From assembly GCA_045399315.1 (NCBI GenBank), contig DAYVGO010000033.1:97484-161483 (forward strand): a DNA stretch of 64,000 nt, in the 5' to 3' direction. Below the pieces are notes generated by a model. That model ran no database searches. It worked only from the letters and a program-made list of their open reading frames with translations, and was not told where the DNA came from. The position numbers and the translations under genes are program-made. This document shows, one piece after another, positions 1 through 9,253 of the stretch (positions are counted from its first letter, which is position 1; every line of letters begins with the position of its first letter). The stretch is from Arsenophonus sp045399315. GTDB taxonomy: Bacteria > Pseudomonadota > Gammaproteobacteria > Enterobacterales > Enterobacteriaceae.

Positions 1-120
1 CAAACAAGCCTGGATGCTTTTTACCTCTTGTTGACGTTGCCAGCCATAATAATGACTACCATCATACTCAATACCTAACGCAATTTTTGTCTTAGGCAAA
101 GGTGGTTGCTTCTCCAACAT
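1..120 (-). CDS. truA: TruA tRNA pseudouridine synthase, N-terminal part
   Basis: The first 40 codons on the minus strand read MLEKQPPLPKTKIALGIEYD and then GSHYYGWQRQ. This is the conserved N-terminus of TruA, which makes pseudouridine at positions 38-40 of the tRNA anticodon arm. The gene runs off the left edge, so the catalytic Asp region is not visible. Its ATG shares one base with the stop codon of usg (TAATG), a typical coupling of co-transcribed genes, and the order pdxB-usg-truA is the same as in E. coli. Confidence 0.9.
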   Translation of the reverse strand, partial: MLEKQPPLPKTKIALGIEYDGSHYYGWQRQQEVKSIQACL

Positions 121-1130
121 TAATAATATTGCTCCTGCACTAATCGCTCCGCAGTTTCTATTAACATTCGAGCACCGCCAAAACGAGTATTATCGGCAAC
201 TGACCAAAACTGTATGATATCAGGTGCACCATAATCATTACGAATACAACCGATGCTTAATCGATCATTTCCTGACGCATCTGTTACCTGAGTTGGAAAA
301 TCTTCATCTGTCACCAACTGAATATCATCACATTGAGCAATGTCCTGACAGACTTCTTGCACGGTCATAGGACGTAACGTTTCTACATGAACCACTTGTG
401 CATTGCCATAAAAAACCGCTGCTTGTAAGCAACTGATAACAATAGCTAATCCATCATTCTGTAAAATTTTACGCACTTGATCAACTAAATTGCGTTCTTC
501 CGGCGCTGAGCCTTCAACATCACCTAATAATGGTAATATATTAAATGCTAGTTGTTTAGCAAAACGTCCATTATCAACCGGTAAACCATTTAATAATCGG
601 GCACTTTGCCCGGCCAATTCATCTATCGCACTTTTACCATGCATAGATACCGAAAATAGATTAGTTAATATTAAACGATGAATACCTGCAACATTAATTA
701 GCGGTTTAACGGCGACTAACAATTGACTGACATAACTATCAGCGATTGCAATAATATTACGGTTACGATAATCAGCTAACACATTGGGGTTAACATTAGG
801 TACCACTAACGGAATATCCGGTTCCAACGCAAATAAACCACCGCTATCAATTACAATGCAACCGTCCTGTGCCGCTTGCTCAGCATAACGAGCAGACGCT
901 TCTTTACCGGCAACAAAAAAAGCTAATTGTACCTGTGTCCAATCAAATGACTGTGCATCAATGACGGTATATTGCTTGCCATTAAAACGGATACTTTCTC
1001 CTGCGCTATTTTCACTGGCTAATAGAAATAACTTACCAACAGGAAACTGACGTTCTTGTAATAAACTCAGTACGCCTTCACCGACCGCACCAGTAGCACC
1101 TAATAATGCAATATTCCAACCTTCTGTCAT
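120..1130 (-). CDS. usg: USG-1, aspartate-semialdehyde dehydrogenase-like protein
   Basis: A 336-residue protein of the aspartate-semialdehyde dehydrogenase fold. The Rossmann motif GATGAVG lies at about residues 10-16, and the LVVPNVNP and SVADNTRFGG blocks match E. coli Usg. The segment that carries the catalytic Cys in true Asd enzymes reads ADSYVSQ here and has no Cys, as in other USG proteins, so Asd activity is unlikely and the role is unknown. I chose the ATG at 1130 (MTEGWNIALLG) because it matches the family start and has GGAG about 9 bases upstream; a longer frame reaches 1157. It lies 33 bp after pdxB and overlaps truA by one base, so the three genes are probably one operon. Confidence 0.9.
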   Translation of the reverse strand: MTEGWNIALLGATGAVGEGVLSLLQERQFPVGKLFLLASENSAGESIRFNGKQYTVIDAQSFDWTQVQLAFFVAGKEASARYAEQAAQDGCIVIDSGGLFALEPDIPLVVPNVNPNVLADYRNRNIIAIADSYVSQLLVAVKPLINVAGIHRLILTNLFSVSMHGKSAIDELAGQSARLLNGLPVDNGRFAKQLAFNILPLLGDVEGSAPEERNLVDQVRKILQNDGLAIVISCLQAAVFYGNAQVVHVETLRPMTVQEVCQDIAQCDDIQLVTDEDFPTQVTDASGNDRLSIGCIRNDYGAPDIIQFWSVADNTRFGGARMLIETAERLVQEQYY

Positions 1131-1163
1131 GTTGGCTGTCTCCAATCTTATTAGCATTTTTAA

Positions 1164-2294
1164 TCAAATTAATTTTACATTGAAGCCTAGCTTTCTTAAT
1201 GTGTTAGCTGTATCTACATCAATACAATTTACCCTAAGAGATGACCATTCACGACGTTCTGGATAATATTTACGTAATTGATCAAACTTACCGGTCAGAT
1301 GAGCAACTTTTCTTAATGGCGCATCATCACACCGTACATCATAGATCAAATGCACTAAACGTTTTAAACTTGCCTGAGTTAATTCCCCCTTAAAGGTAAT
1401 TTCATTAAATTCAGCAATAGGTAATAAATCAGCTAGCTTAATTTGCTGTGTTTGGCCTAAAAACTGGCTAAATGCGGCAAAAATCTGAGTAGTACCGCGC
1501 ACTTTACCTTCAACAGAATAACCTGCAATATGTGGTGTGCCAATGCTAGTTTTTGCTAACAAAGGCAAGGAAAGGCTGGGTTCCTGCTCCCAAACATCTA
1601 ATATAACCTCTATTTGCTTGCCACCTTCTAATGCAGTTAATAACGCTTGATTATCCACCACTGAGCCACGACTAGTATTTAGCAAAATACGCCCAGCTGG
1701 CATTGCAGCAAGTAACTCTTCATCTACTAAATGGTAAGATGAATAACTGGCTGACTTATTTAACGCGGTATGAAAAGTTAAGATATCAGCCTGATTAACT
1801 AATTTTTCCAGCGGCCAAAATTGTTCACTACTATCAGCGACATCCGCACGCGGAGGGTCACAAAGTAACGTATTCACTCCCCAAGCTTTTAAGCGCGCAT
1901 TAAGATGACTACCAATATTACCCACACCGACAATACCTACTATTTTTTCTCGTAAATCAAAGCAATTACGCTCAGCTAACAGCAATAAAGCGGAAAAAAC
2001 ATACTCAACCACAGCAGTCGTATTACAACCAGGTGCGGCAGAAAAACCGATGCCTGCCTGCTTTAACCATTGTCTATCAACATGATCAAAACCCGCCGTT
2101 GCCGTACCAACAAATTTTACCTGACTCTCTTTTAGCAACGCTTCATTGACTTGCGTAACAGAACGTACCATTAACGCATCTGTTGCTGCCAACAGCGAGC
2201 TTGAGATTGAACGCCCGGAAACTACCTTAACTTCACCAATTGTTGCAAACAATTGGTTAGCATAAGGCATATTTTCATCAACCAATATTTTCAC
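1164..2294 (-). CDS. pdxB: Erythronate-4-phosphate dehydrogenase PdxB
   Basis: A 376-residue D-2-hydroxyacid dehydrogenase, the usual PdxB length. It oxidises 4-phosphoerythronate in the DXP-dependent pyridoxal 5'-phosphate pathway. The NAD-binding motif GIVGVGNIG is at about 120-128, and the catalytic Arg, Glu and His sit in NTSRG (R209), DVWEQEP (E238) and TPHIAGY (H255). The C-terminal PdxB dimerisation region (VYDVRCDDAPLRK-like) is complete. The start is GTG at 2294, giving MKILVDENMPYA as in E. coli. It heads the pdxB-usg-truA operon and shows no lesion. Confidence 0.96.
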   Translation of the reverse strand: MKILVDENMPYANQLFATIGEVKVVSGRSISSSLLAATDALMVRSVTQVNEALLKESQVKFVGTATAGFDHVDRQWLKQAGIGFSAAPGCNTTAVVEYVFSALLLLAERNCFDLREKIVGIVGVGNIGSHLNARLKAWGVNTLLCDPPRADVADSSEQFWPLEKLVNQADILTFHTALNKSASYSSYHLVDEELLAAMPAGRILLNTSRGSVVDNQALLTALEGGKQIEVILDVWEQEPSLSLPLLAKTSIGTPHIAGYSVEGKVRGTTQIFAAFSQFLGQTQQIKLADLLPIAEFNEITFKGELTQASLKRLVHLIYDVRCDDAPLRKVAHLTGKFDQLRKYYPERREWSSLRVNCIDVDTANTLRKLGFNVKLI

Positions 2295-2423
2295 TTCTCA
2301 TGCCCAGTTATATTTATAAAGATTAACCAATCGTTTTTTAATATTTGATAAAGTAGCAAAACACTATTTTACCATGTTAATGAAACAAATCCTAACAACC
2401 AGTTTGCTCAGCATCATTTTTTG

Positions 2424-3189
2424 TCAAAAACGTTCAGGGGTTGTGCCTGAAATTTGTTGAAACATAGTGATAAAAGCTGATACCGAACTATAGCCGACAT
2501 CAAAAGCCACCTCATGGACACTTTTTCCTTGTTCTAATTTCATTATTGCATGTAAAAAACGTAATCGCTGTCGCCATTCACTAAATGACACATCCCCAGC
2601 TCCTACTGACAACAACGTGACAAAGTACGTTCTGAGGAATATACCCGCTTGGCTCATATAGCTAAAGCGGTATTATCTACTGGATTTTGCTGTAATTGCG
2701 CTAAAATAGGTGCTCAAAATTTATCTTTACTAGCAGGTAAATAGTTTTTTTGAATAGGTGAATGTTTTAATTGATCAATCAAAACATTGGCTAAGCGCAT
2801 ATCTTCTACGCTCTTTGGTTGTGTTATATTGCGCGCATAAAAATCTAACAATATGGTATGAAAAATCGGCGTTTGACGAATAATACAGGGTTTTTACACA
2901 AACTATTACTGAAGGCTTGAGAAACATCTTATATATTAAACTTAACACTCTTTTTATTGTCAGTTGCATGTTCAACACCGCATGGGATCCAGATACAAAA
3001 GTCAGGTGGAGCAATATAATGTTGGCTTGCAACTTGCATTTCTATAATACCTTTAACCACATAAATTAATTGACCAAAGGTATGGTGATGCAATTTACAT
3101 TCAGTATCGTCTAACAATTCTCTATTACGAAAAACAATAGATTCTGACTCAGCAATATTTAATTCAATTATATGTTTGACTTTATCCAT
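2424..3189 (-). pseudogene. AraC-family transcriptional regulator, broken
   Basis: The N-terminal part (2929-3189) is a cupin-like sensor domain (KLHHHTFGQLIYVVKG, then WIPCGVEHA). The C-terminal part (2424-2657) is an AraC helix-turn-helix: VAFDVGYSSVSAFITMFQQ followed by SGTTPERF. The linker between them is in other frames and interrupted by stops, so no full protein can be made. It is transcribed divergently from the broken EamA transporter at 3303, a common regulator/exporter arrangement. The original effector and target cannot be told from the sequence. Confidence 0.8.
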
Positions 3190-3302
3190 AATAACAATGT
3201 TGGCAGAAACTGCTTATTAATTGTCTAATTATAAATATATATAATAAATCAGACAATGCTAAAATAACAACATTGTTAGTCAATGATAAGCATGACTAAA
3301 TA

Positions 3303-4259
3303 ATGAAAAATTTTCTTTTTCCCCTATTTCTATTTGCGGTTTTATTGTGGTCAATTAATGTGATAGTAAGTAAACCTGCAGCAAATGTTATTGATCCGGC
3401 AGCTATTTCCTTTTATCGATGGCTATTGGTCTTTTTGGTACTTACTCCTTTTATGATCAGAGACATAGTTAAAAATCGGGCAATTATAGTGCAATATAAC
3501 TGGAAACTTTTTATATTAGGCGCCCTTGGCATGGTTCTTTATCAAAGTTTGACTTATTACACAGCACACACCGTTAGTGTAACCTTTATGGAAATATTAA
3601 ATTCTGTTATCCCTTTATTAACGTGGTACTTAGCATTTTCGTGCTAGGCACTATTCCTACTATTGGTATCGTATTTGATAGCATTATATCCTTGCTCGGA
3701 CTTGTCTGGCTTGCCAGTCAAGGTGATCCAATGATATTGTTTACTCAGGGAATTAATCAGGGTGAATTATTGATGTTTCTCGCCTCTCTTTTATTCATTA
3801 TGTGGTGTCTTAATCAAACGTTGGTCGATCCCATTACCAAATTGGCAATCACTTTATATCCAAATTGCTTAGGGCGTTACTTTATTATTACCTAACTTTT
3901 TACTGGCTAAAACAGTAGCAATTACTGCGGCAAATATTAATTTGATTTTATTTGCCGGTATTGCTGCTTCACTGATTGCACCTTATTTATGGATCCAAGG
4001 GGTACTTCATCTTGGTGCTAACACCACCTCAATATTTATGAATCTAGCGCCGGTTTTTCCCACCATTATTACTATTCTTTTTTTAAATGAAAAAATGCAT
4101 AATTATCATATAATTGGTGGTAGTGTTGTGTTACTCGGTGTTATTTTAGCGCAGCAATTATGCACTCCACTTACCCAACTTTTTAACTTCCATCCAGTTA
4201 ATACCAATAAAAAAATTGATAACTTTTTGCAGCAAAGAGTAATAGAAAATAGATTATGA
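3303..4259 (+). pseudogene. EamA/DMT-family inner-membrane transporter, frameshifted
   Basis: Three consecutive hydrophobic pieces (3303-3647, 3623-3895, 3942-4259) together give a protein of about 310 residues with roughly ten membrane segments, the size and pattern of a drug/metabolite transporter (EamA repeats). The start MKNFLFPLFLFAVLLWSINVIVSKPAA and the block FMNLAPVFPTIITILFLNE are typical of the family. Frameshifts lie near 3640 and 3885. It is divergent from the AraC remnant and was probably controlled by it. Substrate unknown. Confidence 0.82.
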
Positions 4260-4265
4260 CCGGCC

Positions 4266-4305
4266 AAAAACCTACTGATAATATATCAGTAGATGATTAT
4301 TTTTA
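4266..4305. terminator. Bidirectional rho-independent terminator between EamA remnant and fabB
   Basis: Perfect inverted repeat CTACTGATA / TATCAGTAG (4272-4280 and 4284-4292). It is followed by TTTTTGG on the minus strand (serving fabB) and by ATTATTTTTAG on the plus strand (serving the transporter remnant). It sits between two convergent genes. Confidence 0.7.
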
Positions 4306-4319
4306 GCGTGGCAAAATAA

Positions 4320-5540
4320 TTATGAATGATATTTACTCATCACCAGTGATGCATTAGTTCCACCAAAACCAAAACTATTTGACATTACCGTGTTTAATTT
4401 TTGCTCAGTTGGTTGAGTAATAATATTCATTGCTTGAGCTTTTTCATCCAAATTGTCAATATTTATACTTGGTGCAATAAATCCATGCTCTAACATTAAT
4501 AAACTGTAAATAGCTTCGTGTACCCCTGCCGCCCCTAAAGAGTGTCCAGTCATTGCCTTGGTAGCAGAAATTGCGGGCGTATTAGTACCAAATACTTCGC
4601 TAATGGCTTCAAGCTCTTTAATATCGCCAACAGGAGTTGAAGTACCATGCGTATTGATATAATCAACCTGTTCAACATCTGCTAAAGCCATTTTCATACA
4701 GCGCACCGCACCTTCACCTGAAGGAGCAACCATATCATAACCATCTGAAGTCGCACCATAACCAACAATTTCGGCATATATATGAGCGCCACGCGCCAAA
4801 GCATACTCTAATTCTTCTACCACAACTATCCCACCGCCACCAGAAATCACAAAGCCATCCCGATCCTGGTCATAGGTACGTGAAGCTTTGGCTGGAGTTT
4901 CATTATATTTGGTTGATAACGCCCCCATGGCATCAAATTCACAGGTTAATTCCCAGCTGAGCTCTTCGCCACCACCAGCAAAAATGATATCTTGTTTACC
5001 TAATTGGATCAGCTCAACAGCGTGACCAATACAGTGTGCTGAAGTTGAGCAAGCAGAACTAATAGAATAATTAACGCCCTTAATTTTAAACGGTGTAGCT
5101 AAACAAGCTGAAACACCCGACGCCATTGCTTTAGTCACCATATATGGCCCAACACCACGCAACCCCTTTGCACGCATAGCATCAGAGCCAGCCACTTGAT
5201 TATGGGGTGAGCCACCACCAGAGCCAACAACTAAACCAGTACGGAGATTTGAGACCTGCTCTTCGGTCAATTTAGCTTCCTGAATGGCTTCTTCCATCGC
5301 CAGATAGGCATAAATAGAGCAATCACTCATAAAACGAAGAATTTTGCGGCCAATCTTTTCTTTAATATAATCATTCGACAGCTGAATATTACCCCAGACA
5401 CGGCTGCGTAACCCCATTTTTTCAAATTCTTCTGAAAACCTGATACCAGAACGACCCGTTTTCAGAGAAGCCAGTACCTCTTGCTGGTTATTACCTATGC
5501 TGGAGACAATGCCCAGACCAGTGATGACTGCACGCTTCAT
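4320..5540 (-). CDS. fabB: 3-oxoacyl-ACP synthase I FabB
   Basis: A 406-residue beta-ketoacyl-ACP synthase I, the same length as the E. coli enzyme. It elongates acyl-ACP with malonyl-ACP and is needed for unsaturated fatty acid synthesis. The catalytic triad is intact: C164 in SSACSTSAHC, H298 in NTHGTSTPVGD and H333 in TKAMTGHSLGAAG. The glycine-rich C-terminus NSFGFGGTNASLV is present. The start MKRAVITGLGIVSS matches the family. Upstream lie side-by-side FabR-like and FadR-like operators (5597-5632), so regulation as in E. coli (FadR activation, FabR repression) is likely. Confidence 0.98.
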   Translation of the reverse strand: MKRAVITGLGIVSSIGNNQQEVLASLKTGRSGIRFSEEFEKMGLRSRVWGNIQLSNDYIKEKIGRKILRFMSDCSIYAYLAMEEAIQEAKLTEEQVSNLRTGLVVGSGGGSPHNQVAGSDAMRAKGLRGVGPYMVTKAMASGVSACLATPFKIKGVNYSISSACSTSAHCIGHAVELIQLGKQDIIFAGGGEELSWELTCEFDAMGALSTKYNETPAKASRTYDQDRDGFVISGGGGIVVVEELEYALARGAHIYAEIVGYGATSDGYDMVAPSGEGAVRCMKMALADVEQVDYINTHGTSTPVGDIKELEAISEVFGTNTPAISATKAMTGHSLGAAGVHEAIYSLLMLEHGFIAPSINIDNLDEKAQAMNIITQPTEQKLNTVMSNSFGFGGTNASLVMSKYHS

Positions 5541-5596
5541 TGATTATATTACCTCATAGTCGAAATTCATTTACTGGGAGTTTAGTCTGTCACTTT

Positions 5597-5614
5597 AGCT
5601 TACACTTGTACGCT
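5597..5614. promoter_or_regulatory. FabR-like operator upstream of fabB
   Basis: AGCTTACACTTGTACGCT is a nearly perfect palindrome that matches the known FabR operator pattern AGCGTACA-N2-TGTACGCT with one mismatch. It lies about 57-74 bp upstream of the fabB start. FabR represses fabA and fabB when unsaturated acyl chains are plentiful. The match was made by eye. Confidence 0.7.
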
Positions 5615-5615
5615 G

Positions 5616-5632
5616 AACAAGTCCGATCAGGT
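5616..5632 (-). promoter_or_regulatory. FadR-like operator upstream of fabB
   Basis: On the minus strand the sequence ACCTGATCGGACTTGTT fits the FadR consensus ANCTGGTCYGACNTGTT at nearly all positions. It lies one base upstream of the FabR-like site, farther from fabB, which suits an activator position. FadR activates fabB in E. coli. The match was made by eye. Confidence 0.68.
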
Positions 5633-5746
5633 AAAAAATTGCAGAAGTTATTATCTTCTCTCACTTTTATATTTTAGCGATAGCTAGCATACTGATGTTA
5701 AGTTCGCTAGAATTGGCTAATTATTTAAAATATTGTAGATAGTTTT

Positions 5747-7784
5747 GTGAATACAGATGAAATCAAGCAAGCTGAAATAAGCTGGAACGAACAAAATATC
5801 CCAACCTCTAAACATTTTGATGATATCTATTTTTTCAAGCAAAATGGTCTAGAAGAATCGCGTTATGTTTTTTTAGCCGGTAATCAGTTGCCAAAACGCT
5901 TCTTTTCTCACACCGCTAATCAATTCGTTGTCGCAGAAACAGGTTTTGGTACCGGCCTAAACTTTATGACAGTTTGTCAGTTATTTACTCAGTTTCGACA
6001 TCAAGCACCTGAAAGTCAGTTGAAGCGTTTACACTATATCAGTTTTGAAAAATATCCCTTATCAATTGCCGATTTAACCAGAGCTCATCAATGCTGGCCT
6101 GAGCTCGCACCTTTTTCTAAACAGATATGTCAACAATGGCCGCAATCGTTACCCGGCTGTCATAGAATAGTTATAGAAAATGGGACAATCATACTTAATC
6201 TCTGGTTTGGTGATATAAACAGACAATTACCACAATTAAACTCTAATTTTTTCAATAAAATAGATAGTTGGTTTTTAGACGGTTTTGCGCCGGCTAAAAA
6301 TCCACAAATGTGGAGTGAACAACTGTTCACTACAATGGCAAAATGGGGACACAATGCGTCAACTTTTGCAACTTTTACCTCAGCAGGTATTGTTCGTCGT
6401 GGATTAGAGACAGCAGGTTTTCAAGTAAAAAAAATCAAAGGATTTGGCCGTAAGCGTGAAATGCTAGTCGGTTACTTACCGCTAAACCAGCTTGCTCTTA
6501 CTCCACAACCGTGGTTTGCTCGGCAAGCCGCTTCTAACACTGATGACATTGCAATTATTGGTGGTGGTATTGCCAGTATCATGACCGCCCTTGCTTTATT
6601 ACGTAGAGGAAGCCAGGTAACATTATATATATTGTCAGGATGCCTGCGTGGCACAAAATGCTTCCGGCAATCGACAAGGCGTTCTTTATCCATTATTAAC
6701 CGGTCGTGATGATAGCTTAGAACGTTTTTTCATTACTGCTTTTACTTATGCAAAACGCTATTATGCACAACTTCAGCAGTTAGGTGTTTCATTTGCTCAC
6801 GGCTGGAGCGGCTTAGTCCAGCTAGCTTATGACGCAAAAAGCCGTAAAAAAATGAGTCAAATATTGACAAAAAACTGGCCTGCTAGCTTTGCTCGCTATG
6901 AAACACGGCAAACATTACAAACCATTTGTGGAATTGATGTTAATCATGACGGTATCTACTACCCAGTTGGTGGCTGGTTATGCCCAGCAGAACTGACATT
7001 TAATAGTTGGCAATATGCACAGCAACAAGGTTTAACAAGTTATTTTAATCACCGTCTTTTACAGCTTGAAAATACCCCTGCCGGCTGGCAGCTGATCTTT
7101 CAGTAAGGACAAAAACAACGACAAATAACCCATAAGACCGTTATTATCGCTAATGGTCATCAACTCCCTTTATTTTCACAAACCAAAAAATTGCCGGTTA
7201 GTGCTGTTCGAGGACAAGTTAGCCATATTCCAACCACTGCCACACTCAGCCAATTGCAAACCACGCTCTGTTATGCCGGCTATTTAACGCCAGTTAATAA
7301 TCAATATCACTGCTTAGGAACTAGCTATAAACGCCATCAACTTGAGTTAGCATATTCCCCATTGGAGCAACAAGAAAATCATACTCGCCTATTGACATGT
7401 TTACCCGACGTTGAGTGGCCACAAGAGATTGATATCAGCCAAAATGCAGCACGCCAAAGCATTCGTTGTACTACGCGTGATCATATGCCGATAGTCGGTA
7501 ATATACCAGATGTTAATCAACTTATGCTGCAATATAAACAGTTAGATAAACAACTTACTGAACAACAACATATTTTGCCAGCACCGATTCATGCTAATCT
7601 GTTTGTTATTGGAGCATTGGGAGCCAGGGGATTATGTAGCGCACCGCTTTGCGCTGAGTTGCTTAGCAGTCAAATTTTTGCTGAACCATTACCTTTCGAT
7701 GATGACATACTAGCAAATCTCCATCCTAACCGATTTTGGATAAGAAAATTATTACAAGCCAGGACTGTTAAACTTGATAATTAG
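5747..7784 (+). pseudogene. mnmC: MnmC bifunctional tRNA modification enzyme, C-terminal domain broken
   Basis: MnmC forms mnm5(s2)U34 in tRNA: the C-terminal FAD domain removes the carboxymethyl group of cmnm5U and the N-terminal domain methylates nm5U. The start is GTG (MNTDEIKQAEISWNEQNIP). The methyltransferase domain is complete: VAETGFGTGLNF, DGFAPAKNPQMW and KGFGRKREML, ending near residue 245. The FAD motif IAIIGGGIAS follows. Then a one-base shift in the TATATATA tract near 6627 changes frame, and ASGNRQGVLYPLL continues in another frame. That frame has a single stop (TAA, 7104-7106) and then continues unbroken to 7784. The frame before the shift ends at 6709 after 320 residues, so only the methyltransferase half could still be made whole. 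Confidence 0.93.
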
Positions 7785-7824
7785 TTCATTTAGCAAAAGT
7801 AGTTGATATTCATTAAAGGGTATA

Positions 7825-8307
7825 CTACATTGCGCAGCGCGAGGAGGCACTAAGTCCATACGCCACTTCGCTTTTTAGGATCTTTTGTAGTGGCGCGGTT
7901 AAGTTTTCTGGCGGAATAATGGTAAAGCCTAATTTCTAATAATAGGGCTCATTCCAGGCAACATCACGAAAAGTAGTTAAAGTAACCTGATCACACTTTA
8001 ATTGTTTTACCTGCATAATAGCTTGTTTCAATAAAACCTTGCCAATTCCTCTTCTCTGCCATTGGTTAACAACTGATAATTCCCAAATGTGCAAGGCTTG
8101 ATCCATAACTTTAACTTCAATAAAACCAACAAGCTGTTAATCTTCGACTGCCACCCAGCAATCACTATCAATAATAAATTCTAAATGTTGAGTAACTGAT
8201 TTTGCTGGCGGATCAGCCACCTAAGTAAGCGCTGCAATTTGTCGAAATAATGTTGCTGCTGAACGTTCAATATTGGCTAACTTTTTTGCTTCATCGGCTA
8301 CTGCCAT
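7825..8307 (-). pseudogene. GNAT-family N-acetyltransferase with three in-frame stops
   Basis: One continuous 161-codon minus-strand frame from ATG (8307) to TAG (7825), interrupted only by stops at 8221-8223 (TAG), 8137-8139 (TAA) and 7936-7938 (TAG). Reading through them gives a full GNAT protein: WVAVED, LVGFIEVKV, the acetyl-CoA loop WQRRGIGKVLLKQA, and the C-terminal block TTFRDVAWNEPYY followed by KLGF. The third stop stands where the family usually has Gln or Glu; the substitutions look like C to T changes of CAG/CAA. There is no frameshift. The substrate cannot be predicted. Confidence 0.85.
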
Positions 8308-8374
8308 CTAACAAACATTGTTACCCCATTTTAAAAAGTCCAACCATGCTTGGTTAAGCTTACTCTCTTTTTAC

Positions 8375-8650
8375 TTATTCAGCGGCGTTTTTTAATAACT
8401 CTCTCCAGGTATTTAATATTAATTGTTGATCAGGAGGACTCAATTCACCGGCCTTAATTGCCGTATAAATACTCTTTTCGACACGGTTAGAAAATGCCTC
8501 GATATTATTTTCATTTTCCGTTTCCAATTCGGCAAAGGCTAATGTTAAATGTCCACGTAAATAACCACCAGCAAAAAGCTCATCTTGACTGGCACGATCA
8601 ACATTGTTATCAATTTGAGTTAAAATACGTTTTTCCAATTCTGCAAGCAT
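8375..8650 (-). CDS. yfcL: YfcL family protein
   Basis: A 91-residue protein with the YfcL pattern, close in length to E. coli YfcL (92). The block DELFAGGYLRGHLTLAFAELE is almost identical to E. coli, and the C-terminus keeps GELSPPDQQLILNTW. It has no signal peptide or membrane segment and is probably soluble and helical. Its function is not established. It keeps its position between mnmC and epmC. Starting at ATG 8650, it appears intact although both neighbours are broken. Confidence 0.88.
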   Translation of the reverse strand: MLAELEKRILTQIDNNVDRASQDELFAGGYLRGHLTLAFAELETENENNIEAFSNRVEKSIYTAIKAGELSPPDQQLILNTWRELLKNAAE

Positions 8651-8689
8651 TGTTTAGTACCTTTGCACTAGCTAAATTTATCAAAAAAC

Positions 8690-9223
8690 TTAGGGGTAAA
8701 TAAAATTCTGCTTCATTAAGGGAGGACTATTATAAAACAACTGTAGACCCCGAATAAATCTTTCAGCTCTGGTCGGCATCCCATTTGCAAGATAGTTCAT
8801 CACTTGTTGATAGACTTTTCGCTGGAAAGCAAGCCGATCTGGCTCAAAATCAACAGCTAAATTATCGCAGCTAACATTAAAAGGAAACGCCACTGCGACA
8901 CAAAACATTCATTCAAGTGCTTGCGGTTTCACTTCAACCTTCTCAAAAGCACGTTGTGTTTGCTCATTCCGTCCATCTGGATAATATCAATAACCAAAAT
9001 CTATTTGTTGACGTCTAGTTTCTCCAGTAATACACCAGTGAGAAATTTCATGCAAAGCACTAGTATAATAACCTCGAGCAAAAATAACCCGATGATACGG
9101 TATCTTATCATCTGCCGGCAGATAAAGAGATTCATTGTCTCCTTTAATTAAACGAGTGTGGTATTCTTCCTCAAAACATTCACTAAAAATGTTAATAAGA
9201 TGATTATAATCATGTTCTTTCAT
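8690..9223 (-). pseudogene. epmC: EpmC elongation factor P hydroxylase with two in-frame TGA codons
   Basis: EpmC (YfcM) hydroxylates the beta-lysyl-lysine that EpmA and EpmB place on EF-P. One continuous frame of 178 codons covers the whole protein, close to the E. coli length of 182. Conserved blocks are TRLIKGDNESLYLPAD, ALHEISHWCITGE with the metal-site His, FPFNVSCDN and FEPDRLAFQRKV. Two TGA codons interrupt it, at 8987-8989 and 8909-8911, and both stand where E. coli EpmC has Trp (FGYWYCPDGR and ALDWLFC). There is no frameshift. Normal TGA stops elsewhere argue against recoding, so it is called a pseudogene. Confidence 0.88.
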
Positions 9224-9253
9224 TAATATTTCAACATCATACGATTAAAAAGC

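Noticed and set aside
490..681. Plus-strand frame inside usg
   Set aside because: Antisense shadow of a well-supported gene.
8690..9223. TGA read as Trp in this organism
   Set aside because: Other broken genes also carry TAA and TAG at former sense codons, Trp codons in intact genes are normal TGG, and hemF has TAG at a Trp site. AT-biased mutation explains the two TGA codons.
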